Source of the DNA: Furcasterigmium furcatum
Lineage: Eukaryota; Ascomycota; Sordariomycetes; Glomerellales; Plectosphaerellaceae
Assembly: GCA_001599815.1 (NCBI GenBank)
Contig: BCIA01000004.1
Span: forward strand, 188,862 to 252,861
Direction: 5' to 3'
DNA length: 64,000 nucleotides
Under the pieces are notes generated by a model. That model saw nothing but the letters and a program-made list of their open reading frames with translations. It had not been told where the DNA came from and made no database searches. Below, piece after piece: positions 54,322-64,000 of this stretch. Numbering within the stretch: the first letter of the stretch is position 1; every line of letters begins with the position of its first letter. Both the position numbers and the translations under genes were made by a program.

Positions 54322-55030
54322 CTACACGCTCGCGGCCACAGCGATCTCCTGCTGTGCGACAATCACATTGCCGGTCTTCGTAGTTTCCGCGCTGACTTCC
54401 TCGCCAAAGTTCTCCCTGCCATCCGCAAAGACCTGATCAAAGTCGTACTCCGACCACCTGATATCAGGCGCCAAGCCTGCAAACTTCCAAACCCCGTCGA
54501 TCTTGCGGTACCAGTGCTTGTTGTAGCTGTGGGCGTGCCCTTTGACAACGACCTCCGACATGGACTCATCGCGGTACTTTTGATGAGGGACGCGAAGCTG
54601 GTGGTGCCCGATGACCTCCGTGTCGGAAATCTTCTCCCACCTAGTTCCGCCGATGAAATGCTGTGTTCGGAGGAGGGGGTTGCCCAGGACCGAGGGCGCT
54701 GAAATCATGGCGATGAAGTCGGAGGCCGGCATCGCCTCCCATATCTTATCGAGGAACGAGCGGTAGTCAATCTGAGACGTCGTGAGCAAGGGGCAGTACT
54801 CGATGGGGACGGCTTTTGCCCACCCGCAGTTCCGGCGCGATGCATCGTCGCAGTCTTTCCCAGTCCTTGGAATCGTAGCTCTCTGCCCACTCGAAGCAAG
54901 CGGCGGTGAGGCCGAGGTAGTCTGCGACTTGCCGTGAGCTTCTCGGAACCAAATTTGCAGAATCTTTCCTGCGACTGAGCTCGTCACATCAAAACTCACC
55001 CTCAAAACTGATATTCTTCGCGTGCTCCAT
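54322..55030 (-). CDS. SCD1: scytalone dehydratase
   Basis: DHN-melanin enzyme that dehydrates scytalone to 1,3,8-trihydroxynaphthalene and vermelone to 1,8-DHN. 192 residues in three minus-strand exons: 55030-55000, 54921-54824 and 54771-54322. Reads MEHAKNISFE, then DYLGLTAACFEWAESYDSKD, then IDYRSFLDKIWEAMPASDF. Residues matching the Magnaporthe active site are present: Tyr/Asp of SYDSKD, Tyr of DYRSF, His of TQHFIGG, the His of GHHQLRVPH, and Ser/Asn of GHAHSYNKHWY. NTF2-like fold, cytosol or endosome. The other melanin genes are not in this window. The C-terminal 25 residues (Glu/Thr/Val-rich) exceed the usual end. A start at 55030 is confirmed by the 31-base first exon. Confidence 0.93.
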
Positions 55031-55322
55031 TCCTGGCGTCGTTGTTGGGGTCTAGTCTGCTGGGTGTTGCTCTGCACTGGATGAACTGATGTTAAGCAAA
55101 TATTGATGAGCGGCATTTCACTTATTATACTGGAGTGAATTGGCCTTGCACGACACGGCATTCGGACCCCCGTGTGAAGCACCGCCGGAACGCCGATAGT
55201 CGCCGACGGGCACGGGCGTGGTCTCCCAGGTCTCCGGACATCGACGTGGGGAACCCCGAACTCCCGACAGACACACAGCATAAAATTAATACTGCATACT
55301 AATGGGGTTCCATGACTTGACA

Positions 55323-56325
55323 CTACTTCCGAGTATCATTTACATGGGGGTCTTTCCCCATCTGGCGTGCGATGGTGACCGACTCCCTCAGAGCGCGACC
55401 AACAGTACCCCTGACGGCTCCCTCCTCCAGGACCATCAGTCCACCGATCGTGCAGCCTTCGGGAGAAGTGCCTTGGTCTTTGAGAATCGCTGGATGCACA
55501 CCACTTTGGAGCAGCGCGGCGGTGCCCTGCATTGATTGGAAGGTGATGGTATGGGCGAGGTCTCGAGGGACGCCCACCGCAACCGCAGCATCGATGAGGG
55601 CGTCACATATGACGGCGAAGAACGCGGGAGTCGACCCAGCAAGGGCGGTCGTTGCATCCATGAGACTCGGCGGGATCTGAACTGTTCTGCCGACACGTCG
55701 GAATATCGCATCGGTAATCAGGATGCAGTGCTCCGGGATCTTGGGCTCTGATACCTCAATGGCGGTGAGGGACTGTGAGACGACAGCGGCAATGTTAGGG
55801 AGCACTCGAATGACAAGCGCTCGCTCAGGGGCTTCTGCGCTGGTCGACTCGCTGCCGTATAAGGTGGTTTCCAGCTGCTTGCGTGTCCATCCAGCGGCGA
55901 TGCTGATCAGCAGCTTTCCGGCCAGGGCGTCTCGGATCCCAGGATCAGAGAGCACCGCTTGGATGTCTGCCGGGTCGACGCCGAGCATCACAATTTGAGA
56001 CTGTGAGAGTGCACGCTGGTTGTCCCCTCTGATGATGCTGACACGGTCCAGGTGGCCCTGGAGCTCTCTCGTCAACCTCTTCTCCGAGCCCTCACTGCGC
56101 ACGCAGGCGATGTATCGAGAGACCGGAAGATGGTCTTCTGAGGCTTTGGAAGGAGCGAGTAGGCCCTTGAGAATCGCAATTCCAAGGTTACCTGTTGAGA
56201 ATCGTCAGCTTATCGCATTCGCTTGGGGCACTCTCGGCCTTTGGGAGTCGCGTCCGACCGAGACGGCCTGGGTGCATCGTACCGCATCCGAGAACGCAAA
56301 GCGTCGAGTCCTTGTATACGTCCAT
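55323..56325 (-). CDS. pyrroline-5-carboxylate reductase
   Basis: Last step of proline synthesis: reduction of P5C with NAD(P)H. 303 residues in two minus-strand exons, 56325-56283 and 56191-55323. Splicing rebuilds the Rossmann start LCVLGCGNLGIAILKGLL. VMLGVDPADIQAVLSDPGI and LLISIAAGWTRKQLETTLYG follow. The family signature region is STPAFFAVICDALIDAAVAVG, then TFQSMQGTAALLQSGVHPAI and TSPEGCTIGGLMVLEEGAVRG, the P5CR PROSITE stretch. RVLPNIAAVVSQSLTAI is typical in fungi. The first exon of 43 bases is easily missed. Same strand as scytalone dehydratase, 292 bases upstream of it, probably not linked in function. Could be a paralogue of the main P5CR. Confidence 0.92.
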
Positions 56326-57668
56326 TGCGAGGATTGTGAATTTTCTTTTGGAGCTGCCCTCACCCGTGGTTTGCTTCGCCGCTGTACTTAGGAGAAGTTG
56401 GGAGAGTCGTGCTTCGGTTGATGTGCCCAGTGATTTTGTTGAGGGGCTTTAGGACCCCGCATCGGACAGCTCAGCCGACGTTGATGTGACGAACGCGAAG
56501 ATGCCACAGATTTCGTCCATCCGCGTCGTCATTACTTTGACCTTGGTGTTCGTTCCAGAAATAGTCCAGTGCTCGCACAAATGACTTAAGATGACTTTGA
56601 TGAGTGCTCCCTAAGGCCCGGCGATCCGATTACCGACAGTGGCGCAACGAGCGTGAACGAAGGTGACCATGGCCGATTACGCAATTGCCTAGCTGTTCAG
56701 ATGCTCTTGTCGTCGGTCTCACCAGGTTGGGGACATCACGGGGTGGGTAAGATGGATTTGACCGGGTTGAGGGGGAGATGGATTCCTGTTCCTCGGTGAG
56801 GGTTCTTATCAGGTGTGCTGGTTCCTTGCCTCGCCAGATTTTGGGTGCAACCTTCGTTCTTTCTGCGCCCCCCTTGCGACCTCAGAAGCTCAAAGGCGAA
56901 GCTGGATAGTCGCCATTTGGTGCCTGTTGGGCAGATATACCGAAATTGATAACATGTTCCTCCGCTTTAGGGCCCTGGATTCCTCCTCGTTGGCCATCCC
57001 TCACGATATGCTGTCGAATATTCTTCGGGTGTGAGATCTGAGTATCGTAATCCCTGCCGTGGTTTTGCAAGCCGGAAGTAATAACGGAGCTGAGGGTCGG
57101 GTTGCTCCATTTCGCATCCATGGATGTCGGCATCTGGCGATGCTACGTCAATCAAACAGCTCTTCCACGGACGACCAGTATTCATACATCGGGATGCCTC
57201 TTACCCAGGCGCCCTCATCGGGTTTCATACGATACGCCCTTCCGGTCGGTGGCGCCTTCAGTCACGATCCTCCTATGACATGGCGTCTTGACTCCTCCCC
57301 CGGCTTTGACCGGGCTTTGATCCTTTCCCAGGAGTTGTGCAGTGACGGGATTATGTGCAGTGGTGGGAGAACCGTGTTATGACCTGGGCTGGGGAATGGT
57401 AGTGCCAGAGTGCCGGGCTCAGCGAGGGGGCGGTGATGGGTCATGGTGCGTCAGGGGGAATGTTGATGTGATGTGGTGCCTTGGGCTGGACTGGGAGGTG
57501 TCTTTCTGATATCCCGTGCAAGCAAGTGTGAAATCAGGTAGGAGGTCTTTCGAGGGCAGACGGAGTGTTTCACGGGCAGGATGGGACGGGGCCGGGGTGT
57601 GCGTGTCTGGGTCAAGGGACGCGAAGGGTGGTGATGCCGTAGCTAGCCATCTTGACTGGTTGCCGGTA

Positions 57669-57693
57669 GGGCTAGGGAGGGAGGGAGATGGGG
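57669..57693 (+). other. G-quadruplex-type motif
   Basis: Five runs of three or more G within 25 bases, with loops of 3, 1, 1 and 4 bases. Matches the G3+N1-7 pattern; folding is not shown. Confidence 0.5.
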
Positions 57694-58250
57694 ATTTAGG
57701 AGGCGAGCGATGGGGTAGGGTAGGAACGGGTTGAGCGGTGCCGTGGTGTGACCGGGGCTTGGGGTTGTGGAATGAGGGAGATGGTGATGTGAGGAGAAAT
57801 ATCAGTTCTGCAGATCGGTCTTAAAGTGGTCGCACTGCTTCCTGTTAGCGTGGCGGAGTTGAAGAGTCGTTATCGAGGGGCCGTCCGGGTCGATGAGCCG
57901 CGCCGTGGGGAGCTCCAGGGACGATCGTATCGATTATGCAGTGCTTGTTGATCTCGAAGAAACGTAGGAGCATCGAACAGATTCGGTTTGACGGGCACAT
58001 CTCTTCAGTTTAAAGTCCCAGCGGTCCTCACTCGCATCAGGAGAACCTCGTCGCCCAGAAGTCCAGCCATGGCAGCACAGGTGCCCAGGCTTGGGGCCTG
58101 GATCTTCAGGGTCTGTTCCACTAATACTGCGCGCAAACAGTTGGCGACCTTGCCCTATTCGGGTGATCGGATGCACATCCGCTTGGTCCCGAAGAGCACG
58201 GATTTGAAGCTCCCTCCGATCGTACCTGATCGGGAAGTAGCCGGGGTCCA

Positions 58251-58256
58251 GGCTAA
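58251..58256 (+). promoter_or_regulatory. XlnR/Xyr1-type site GGCTAA
   Basis: GGCTAA, followed by A, 584 bases before the xylanase start. The motif is the established core target of the xylanolytic activator XlnR/Xyr1. Confidence 0.4.
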
Positions 58257-58462
58257 ATTCGAGCTCTGCTCTCCAGCCTGGGCGAGGAGGACGATCTTCC
58301 TGATTTCTGGATCAGGTCGTTTATCGCCTCACTCCAAGCGCCAAGCCGAGTGCCGGGCACGTCTCCTCCTCTTGGGTCTTCTGCTCTGCCCCTCCACAGA
58401 AGACGACATGGAGAGCCTATATGCTGGACTGAATGTGGGAGCCAATCCCCCTATTCCCCCAT

Positions 58463-58468
58463 GGCTAA
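58463..58468 (+). promoter_or_regulatory. XlnR/Xyr1-type site GGCTAA
   Basis: Second GGCTAA on the same strand, 372 bases before the xylanase start. Confidence 0.4.
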
Positions 58469-58741
58469 GTACATTTATACGGTTGTTCCTTTGATACTGG
58501 GCTGTAGATGCGGCGGGTTGTCTGCCGGGCCCGCAAGGAAGCCCTTGATCCGCCTCTCCTCCACTTCCTCGCCATCTGTCGAACTCGTGGCGCAATCTCA
58601 TGAGATTGAATTCAGCCGGAGCAACGATGACGGGCCGGGGCATCTATTCCGGGTTGAATGCGGAATGGTTCTCCCGGAAACATGGGTTGCGAGGGCGATG
58701 CGCCTGTGGATCTGTGGTTTTCGTCGATGGTGGCTCTGGCT

Positions 58742-58747
58742 TATATA
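58742..58747 (+). promoter_or_regulatory. TATA box
   Basis: TATATA about 93 bases before the xylanase start codon at 58835. Confidence 0.5.
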
Positions 58748-58834
58748 GGCTCGGTAAGACCGTGAGCCCCTCCTTGGGACATGTTCAAAGTTTGGTACTA
58801 CCAAGATTCTCGTTGAAACCTGACAGGCATCATC

Positions 58835-60272
58835 ATGTTTGCCAAGGCCCTTCTCGCTGTTCTCCTCGGCTCCAGCGCCGCATCGGCGCAGCTTCATAGC
58901 CTTGCACTCGCTGCTGGACTGGAGTTCTTCGGCACCACCGTTGACGAGCGTCACGTCAACTCGGATGCCCAGTACAGGGCCATCCTTCAGGACACCTCCG
59001 AGTTCGGTCAAGTCGTGCCTGAGAACGGGCAGAAGTGGCAGAACACTGGACCCTCGCCTGGTGTTTTCGCTTACACCCAGGGAGACATCGTAAGACATCA
59101 GCCGACATATCACTTTGCCAGTGGCCCCCCGAAATTCTAACAACTTGTTCTTCTATCAGGTTCCCAACTTTGCCAGGCAGAACGGACAGATTCTCCGTTG
59201 CCATACATTGACATGGTCAGCCCCTTCCGGAGCCTTTCTACGGATGTACACTTACCAACCGGGAATAGGCACTCTCAGCTCCCCAACTGGGTTGCCTCTG
59301 GAACCTGGACTCGCGCCACCTTGACTGATGTCATCGAGACTCACATCGAAAACGTCGTCACCCACTACAGGGGTCAGTGTGCTCATTGGGATGTTGTCAA
59401 CGAAGCTGCCGGTAGGTCCCCTCTCGTAACTAGGTCGCCTGCGCTCATCGGCTGACCATCTTCAAGATGACAGCGGCAACTGGCGCGATAGCATCTTCTA
59501 CCGCGTGCTCGGCACAGACTACCTGCCCATCTCGTTCAGGGCAACTCGGGCAGCCGACCCTGACACCAAGCTGTACTACAACGACTACAACCTCGAGTAC
59601 AACGGCGCCAAGACCACCAGGACGGTTGAGATTGTCCAAATCATTCAGAATGCCGGTGCTCCCATCGACGGCGTTGGTTTCCAGGGCCACCTGATCGTTG
59701 GCTCGGTTCCTTCCCGCAGCCAGCTCGCCACGGCCCTGCGTCGATTCACTGCTCTGGGCGTCGAGGTCGCGTACACCGAGGTGGACATCCGTCACTCCAG
59801 CCTGCCCCCCTCCTCCGCCGCCCTCGTAACCCAGGGCAACAACTACGCCGCCGTCGTTGGCTCTTGTCTCGACGTTGACGGCTGCGTCGGCTTCACCGTC
59901 TGGGGATACACCGACAAGTACAGCTGGGTTCCCCAGACGTTCCAGGGACAGGGAGATGCCCTCCTCTACGATGCCAACTACAACAAGAAGCCCGCATGGA
60001 CCTCGGTGTCCTCCGTCCTCGCTGCTGCCGCCACCAGCCCTGTCCCGACCACCACGAGCACCAGCACCAGGCCTCCCGTCACAACGACGACTACCGTCCC
60101 CCCCACGACGCTCACCACGACGACCTCCTCGGCGCCCACCACCACCCCCACCGGTGGGCCTGAGCAGACCAGGTGGGGCCAGTGCGGTGGCATTAACTGG
60201 ACCGGCCCTACTCGCTGCCAGAGCCCTTGGACTTGCCAGAGGCAGAACGACTGGTACTACCAGTGCCTCTAA
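58835..60272 (+). CDS. secreted endo-1,4-beta-xylanase, GH10 with C-terminal CBM1
   Basis: Hydrolyses xylan in plant cell walls. 419 residues in four exons: 58835-59089, 59160-59215, 59269-59411 and 59467-60272. Signal peptide MFAKALLAVLLGSSAASA. The GH10 barrel runs about 20-330: QILRCHTLTW joins to HSQLPNWVASGTWT; WDVVNEA carries the acid/base Glu; VAYTEVDIRH the nucleophile Glu. VGFQGHLIVGSVPS and GFTVWGYTDKYSWVP are conserved substrate loops. A Thr/Pro-rich linker of about 50 residues leads to a CBM1 at the end (QTRWGQCGGINWTGPTRCQS to YYQCL) with its four Cys and aromatic face. A Cys replaces the usual Gly in RGHTL. Two XlnR-type sites and a TATA box lie upstream, consistent with xylan induction. 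Confidence 0.95.
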
Positions 60273-60690
60273 GTTTGACGAGGACCTTGGTCACATGTTG
60301 CGGAGATACGAGGCAATCATAGAGTGCTTTCCGGGGCCGGACTATGGGATCAAACAGATGTGAGGGACGCGACCGAGTCTTACACTTCTTGAATCTACTG
60401 TTGCGATGCTATTGTTGCGATGCTATTGTTGCCAAAGATGGTAGCCTCGATATAGTCTGCTGCTCCTGAATGGTATTGTGTACATTTGGGAGAAAATCTA
60501 TCCGATGCCCGGGCGACTTGATCGCCTGTTTTATGCTGAGAATAGTCGCGAACCAGGGATGGGAATCATGGTATACTAACCATGATTGTTAAGGTGACGT
60601 GTTGAGTTGAGATCAATGTGTTGCGATGCAACAGCAATGACCTCTTACGCCCTGCAGCTGTATACCGGACGAGAATAATCCAATAATAGC
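60273..60690. other. intergenic (convergent 3' ends)
   Basis: About 420 bases. Contains a short 14-base tandem repeat (60399-60426). Nothing else recognised. Confidence 0.6.
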
Positions 60691-62705
60691 TCACGCCTTG
60701 CTCTGGACGGGTGTGGATTGAACCTGTGCTTCCTGATGCTGTGTTTCAATGTCACCCTCAGACTCGGTGGTGCCGTCTTGCTTCGCAACGCGGGTCTGCA
60801 GCTCCTCCTCGTGCTGCTTCACCGGAACCTCTGCGAAAATGTAGTCGATTTCTTCCAAGGTCTTGCCATTGGTCTACGATAATGGTTAGCCTGGCGAAAA
60901 TAGGACCCGGGGGCAGAACGTACCTCTGGAAGGAAGAAGTAGACAAACGGCACGCTGAAGAACAGCATGATGCAGAACAGGAGATAGATCCTCCATCCGG
61001 TATTGGCAATGGCTGCCGGGGTCATTTGCGCGATTACCTGGGGCATCATTAGCTCATCTTTCACATGAAGGTGCAAGAATTCTTCGCACAAAGGTCCAGA
61101 GCCATTCGGAAAAGACTCCCACAGCCGATCCGATGTGGCGGAGGTGCAGCGGTGTGATCTCGGGCGCATACAGCCACGGGACCGAGTTCCATGACAAGCC
61201 GAACGACACTTCGTAGCAGAAGAGCATTGCGAGGGCCAGTTTAGCGGTGGGCGGGGTGTTGACGGCAATGCCGGCGGTGAAAACGGCCATGAACGTGAGC
61301 AGCGCGAGGGATCCGAGCATGAGGACCTTGCGCCGTCCGAAGCGGTCGTTGAGGATCATCGGGGGAAACGTTCCGAGCCAGAACGCGATCTGGATGCAGC
61401 CGGCCACCAGACTCGCCGTCTCCCGAGGCAAACCGACGTTTTGCTCCAGGACGATCGTGACTACACAAGACTCAGCCAAGACGCAAGATAGATAACCACG
61501 TGCAGCTCGAGGACAACCTACCGTAGAAGGCTATGACATTAATGCCTGTGAATTGTTGGAAAAACTGCAGCAAAAAACACAGTGCGAGTCTTCGCATGTT
61601 CTTCGCGTCGGATTTGTCGTGAATCAGCTGCTTGATGGTGAACTTGGGGTTCGCCTCCTCGAAGGCCAAGGCGGCAGCCATCTCGGCTTCGGTTGACCTG
61701 ACACGTTCGTCGTCCTCTGAGCAGTCGAGAAGCTGTGCCAGAACTGATACGGACTCTTGCTGGCGACCATGCGCATAGAGCCATCTTCAGGAGGTTGTCA
61801 GACATTGGACGACGAAGGGGTGGAATGAGTGCATACCTCGGACTCTCCGGTAGAAAGGGGATAGTGAAGATAGTTCCCAAGGCAAATACCAGCTGGAAGG
61901 CGATGGGGAATCTCCAAACGACCTAAGGAGACGCGGAGTTAGAAGGATGAACTGGAAAGAGCTGGTTCGAGACGTACCTCGCCCTGTAAATGCTTGACGG
62001 TTCCGTAATCCAGCCAGTAGGCCACGACAGTGCCAAACTAAAGTAAAATGACTTAGTACGTAGCTTCCTAGAACCTAGGGGAAGGGAGTATGTTAGAGGT
62101 CACCCACAATGACAATGGACAACTGGATAGCGATGGCTCGACCACGGGACTCGGTCTTGGAGCACTCGGAGACCCATACCGGCACAGTCGCCGTGTTCAT
62201 ACCTGAAAGGGGACCAAGTGTCAGTGATTCACGTTCAATGCTCACGTCGATTTGCCAGCATTGGACTCACCGTTACCGACACCGGAAATGATTCTGCCCA
62301 CGATCATCATGGGGGCCCCGAAAGCCGCTGCCTGAATGATACCCCCGACGACCATGATGACCGATCCCCAGAAGATCGTGCCGGTACGTCCCAGTTTGTT
62401 TCCAACAAACCCCGTCACGATACAACCCAGGAGACAGCCGATGTAGTATAGGCCGACAATGGTGCCGAGGTATCCCGAGCTCGGATTTCCGAGGGCGTCG
62501 AGCAGACTGGGCTGCGTGATCAGGCCGCCGAGGACACCCTAAACAGGAGAAACATTGTCAGCGGCTGAGAGTGTCTCGAAGATTGGAAACGACCTACCTG
62601 ATCGTACCCGAAGAGTAGGTAACAGCTTCCGGCACTGGCAGTAATGGCCATCCGTAGCCACTTGCCCCTGGCCGGGATCACGCCACCGTCGCATGGCCAA
62701 ACCAT
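60691..62705 (-). CDS. MFS sugar transporter with a one-base frameshift
   Basis: Hexose/disaccharide:proton symporter, 12 helices, about 515 residues if read through the break. Nine minus-strand exons: 62705-62598, 62538-62271, 62202-62108, 62037-61978, 61922-61837, 61785-61522, 61460-61090, 61037-60924 and 60873-60691. Motifs: GYDQGVLGGLIT, NKLGRTGTIFWG, ESKTESRGRAIA-type loop, PESPRWLYAHGR, QFFQQFTGINVIAFY, DRFGRRK and PETNGKTLEEID. In exon 6 one extra base near 61739-61742 shifts the frame between GRQQESVSVL and AQLLDCSEDDERV; both flanking parts and all splice phases agree with a single inserted base. Either a young null allele or a sequence error. It lies tail-to-tail with the xylanase, 418 bases apart, and could import released sugars. 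Confidence 0.8.
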
Positions 62706-63577
62706 TTTGAGATTGAAATGGAGCTAAATCAAGTCAAAAAGAGCTAGAAAACGAATTTGTTGCGAAATCGTGCGAAACCTTCTTCTGTAGTAGGATGGAC
62801 TGAGAAGAAGGCCAACAGCCCGCGGGTTATAAGGATGAGCGATACGGGGGCGGCTCCAGCCCCATGGGGCTTATCCGGAGGCGAGGTTGGGCCTGGGGTT
62901 CACTGCGGACGGATAGTCGGATCCTGGCTTGGGAAAGGCACCAAGGTTGATGACCGGGATTGAATCCCGCAGTAGCTTGCCGGCCGAATGGTCCTCGCCC
63001 ATTGTCGGTGCGCGGTGCATTGGGTCAAGGCTCGGCTTGAGTTCTCTACTAGCCTCGGCCAGGAAGAAACTCGCGTTCGGAATCATGCCGAAGTTATGTC
63101 AAAAGCTCGCCGACGTGACACCCCAGACGCTTGTTGGGTGCGCTAGGTGACCATGTCGCTTTATGTTGCCCGCTCAACGCCTCGCCTCGTACAAGCAGCA
63201 CAGTCGGGGGGAAGATGACCGACCCCGGAACGACCACGTCGACTGCACTTCAGATTGGGCCTTAGATAGTCGAGATGGCTTCTCTCTTGAATTTAGAAAT
63301 TCGAGGGAATTCACCCCACAGAGATTGATCCGCGTTTGGGTGACGGGACTCTGCCTCCCCCCTTGCCACCGACTTGGCCGATCACCACCGCCTGCGCCCT
63401 CCTTTCAAAGTCCACCGCAACCCAAATGGCCCCCTGCAATACCCAACTCGCGCGTATCTCTTCCTTTTTCTTCTGTCAACAGCTAAGACCATGATGCGCA
63501 GATGAAGTCGCGGAGAAGTGAGATGGGTTCGAGTGTTGGGAGCTAGGGTTTCTGTTCCGAGGCGCTGGCTACGAGAT
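62706..63577. other. intergenic
   Basis: About 870 bases between the transporter promoter and the 3' end of the aldehyde dehydrogenase. Nothing recognised. Confidence 0.55.
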
Positions 63578-63946
63578 CTAGGCATCAAAGTTCAAGTTTA
63601 TGAGAACAGTCTTGGGCTCCGTAAACGCGCGAAGAGCAAACTCGCCCATCTCCCTGCCCATACCACTCTCCTTTGTCCCCCCGAAGGGCGTCGAGCAATG
63701 GATCATGCTGATGCAGTTGACGCCCACGACGCCAGAGTCGAACCGGGTGGCCAGACGCAAGGCCCTGTTGATATTCTGGGTGAAGACACCGGCCATCAGG
63801 CCGTACACGCTGTCGTTGGAGCGGTCGATGACCTCCTGCTCGGTCTCGAACTTGTTGAGGACGGCGACGGGGCCGAAGATCTCGTCTTTGTAGATGGAGG
63901 CGTCGGGGGCAGTGTTGGCAAACAGGGTCGGCTGGATGAAGTAGCC
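63578..63946 (-). CDS. aldehyde dehydrogenase, last exon (gene continues beyond the right edge)
   Basis: The final exon encodes 122 residues and is preceded on the minus strand by an acceptor (CTCCAG). It starts GYFIQPTLFANTAPDASIYK, includes DEIFGPVAVLNKFETEQEVI, DSVYGLMAGVFTQNINRALR and the oligomerisation stretch PFGGTKESGMGREMGEFALR, and ends in TEPKTVLINL plus a few residues. This is the C-terminal quarter of a class-1-type NAD(P)+ aldehyde dehydrogenase; catalytic Cys and Glu lie outside the window. Bases 63947-64000 read as intron. Substrate cannot be judged from this part. Confidence 0.9.
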   Translation of the reverse strand, partial: GYFIQPTLFANTAPDASIYKDEIFGPVAVLNKFETEQEVIDRSNDSVYGLMAGVFTQNINRALRLATRFDSGVVGVNCISMIHCSTPFGGTKESGMGREMGEFALRAFTEPKTVLINLNFDA

Positions 63947-64000
63947 CTGGAGCTGTTAGCTGTGAATATTTGAGGGGGTGGAAGTCTTCTTCTCTTTGTA

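Larger units (their letters stand above)
56326..58834. other. long intergenic region
   Basis: About 2.5 kb without a supported gene, the longest gap in the window. The plus strand is G-rich from about 57370 to 57800, including a G-quadruplex-type motif. The right part is the xylanase promoter. A plus-strand frame of 168 codons (57988-58494) has no family features. Confidence 0.55.

Noticed and set aside
57988..58494. Plus-strand frame of 168 codons upstream of the xylanase
   Set aside because: No recognisable motif, no signal peptide, and it covers the XlnR-type sites of the promoter.
60399..60433. 14-base tandem repeat TGTTGCGATGCTAT, two units plus a partial one
   Set aside because: Too short and simple to suggest more than replication slippage in a 3' flank.
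1..64000. CRISPR arrays, rRNA, tRNA, bacterial operons
   Set aside because: None of the expected patterns (regular spaced repeats, T-loop GGTTCRANNCC in a cloverleaf, rRNA cores) was seen; the intron-rich genes show this is fungal nuclear DNA.

Overview
The window is nuclear DNA of a filamentous ascomycete (Pezizomycotina, most likely a plant- or litter-associated Sordariomycete). Nearly every gene carries short introns of about 50-110 bases with GT..AG ends and CTRAC/CTGAC-like branch sites. The gene set is typical of these fungi: a CFEM/PTH11-type receptor, scytalone dehydratase for DHN melanin, a GH10 xylanase with a fungal CBM1, a heme-thiolate peroxygenase, a Dap1 homologue and an Mx-like dynamin. 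There is no operon-like spacing. I rebuilt exon structures by hand from reading-frame phase and splice sites and give exon positions in each entry. I find 29 protein genes (one cut by the right edge) and two broken genes. I saw no tRNA, rRNA or CRISPR array.

Layout. 0-11.3 kb is a transport and catabolism block: a GPR1/FUN34/YaaH acetate-type transporter, an amino-acid permease, a succinate-semialdehyde-type dehydrogenase, a flavin amine oxidase, a 2-keto-4-pentenoate hydratase-like enzyme and an alpha/beta hydrolase. These could form one catabolic set for an amine or a ring-cleavage product (inference). 11.7-33.4 kb is mostly housekeeping and cell-surface genes: a dynamin-like GTPase with a hidden FG-rich tail, a secreted S41-type protein, a fasciclin protein, a DUF4291 protein, an Mn-type cation diffusion facilitator, a PXB/DUF3818 protein, a small six-cysteine secreted protein, a single-pass cysteine-rich surface protein, Dap1 and an AAAP amino-acid transporter.

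33.4-53.2 kb is the accessory part. It holds a collagen-like membrane protein with 45 unbroken Gly-X-Y triplets, an arylamine N-acetyltransferase, a CFEM receptor, a peroxygenase, a dead O-methyltransferase, a hexapeptide O-acetyltransferase, a P450, a dead MFS transporter, an OYE-family oxidoreductase and a small secreted protein. Between 42.7 and 47.4 kb lies an AT-rich island of degenerate repeats whose copies differ mainly by C-to-T and G-to-A changes, the mark of repeat-induced point mutation (RIP). Another dispersed repeat family surrounds the collagen-like and NAT genes. The region reads as a tailoring or detoxification gene set being eroded by repeats.

54.3-64 kb returns to conventional genes: scytalone dehydratase, pyrroline-5-carboxylate reductase, the GH10 xylanase with two XlnR-type promoter sites, a sugar transporter with a one-base frameshift and the last exon of an aldehyde dehydrogenase. 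The most unusual items are the collagen-like protein with its cysteine-rich tail, the FG-rich dynamin tail, the RIP island with its half-deleted O-methyltransferase, and the 58-base tandem duplication abutting a start codon.
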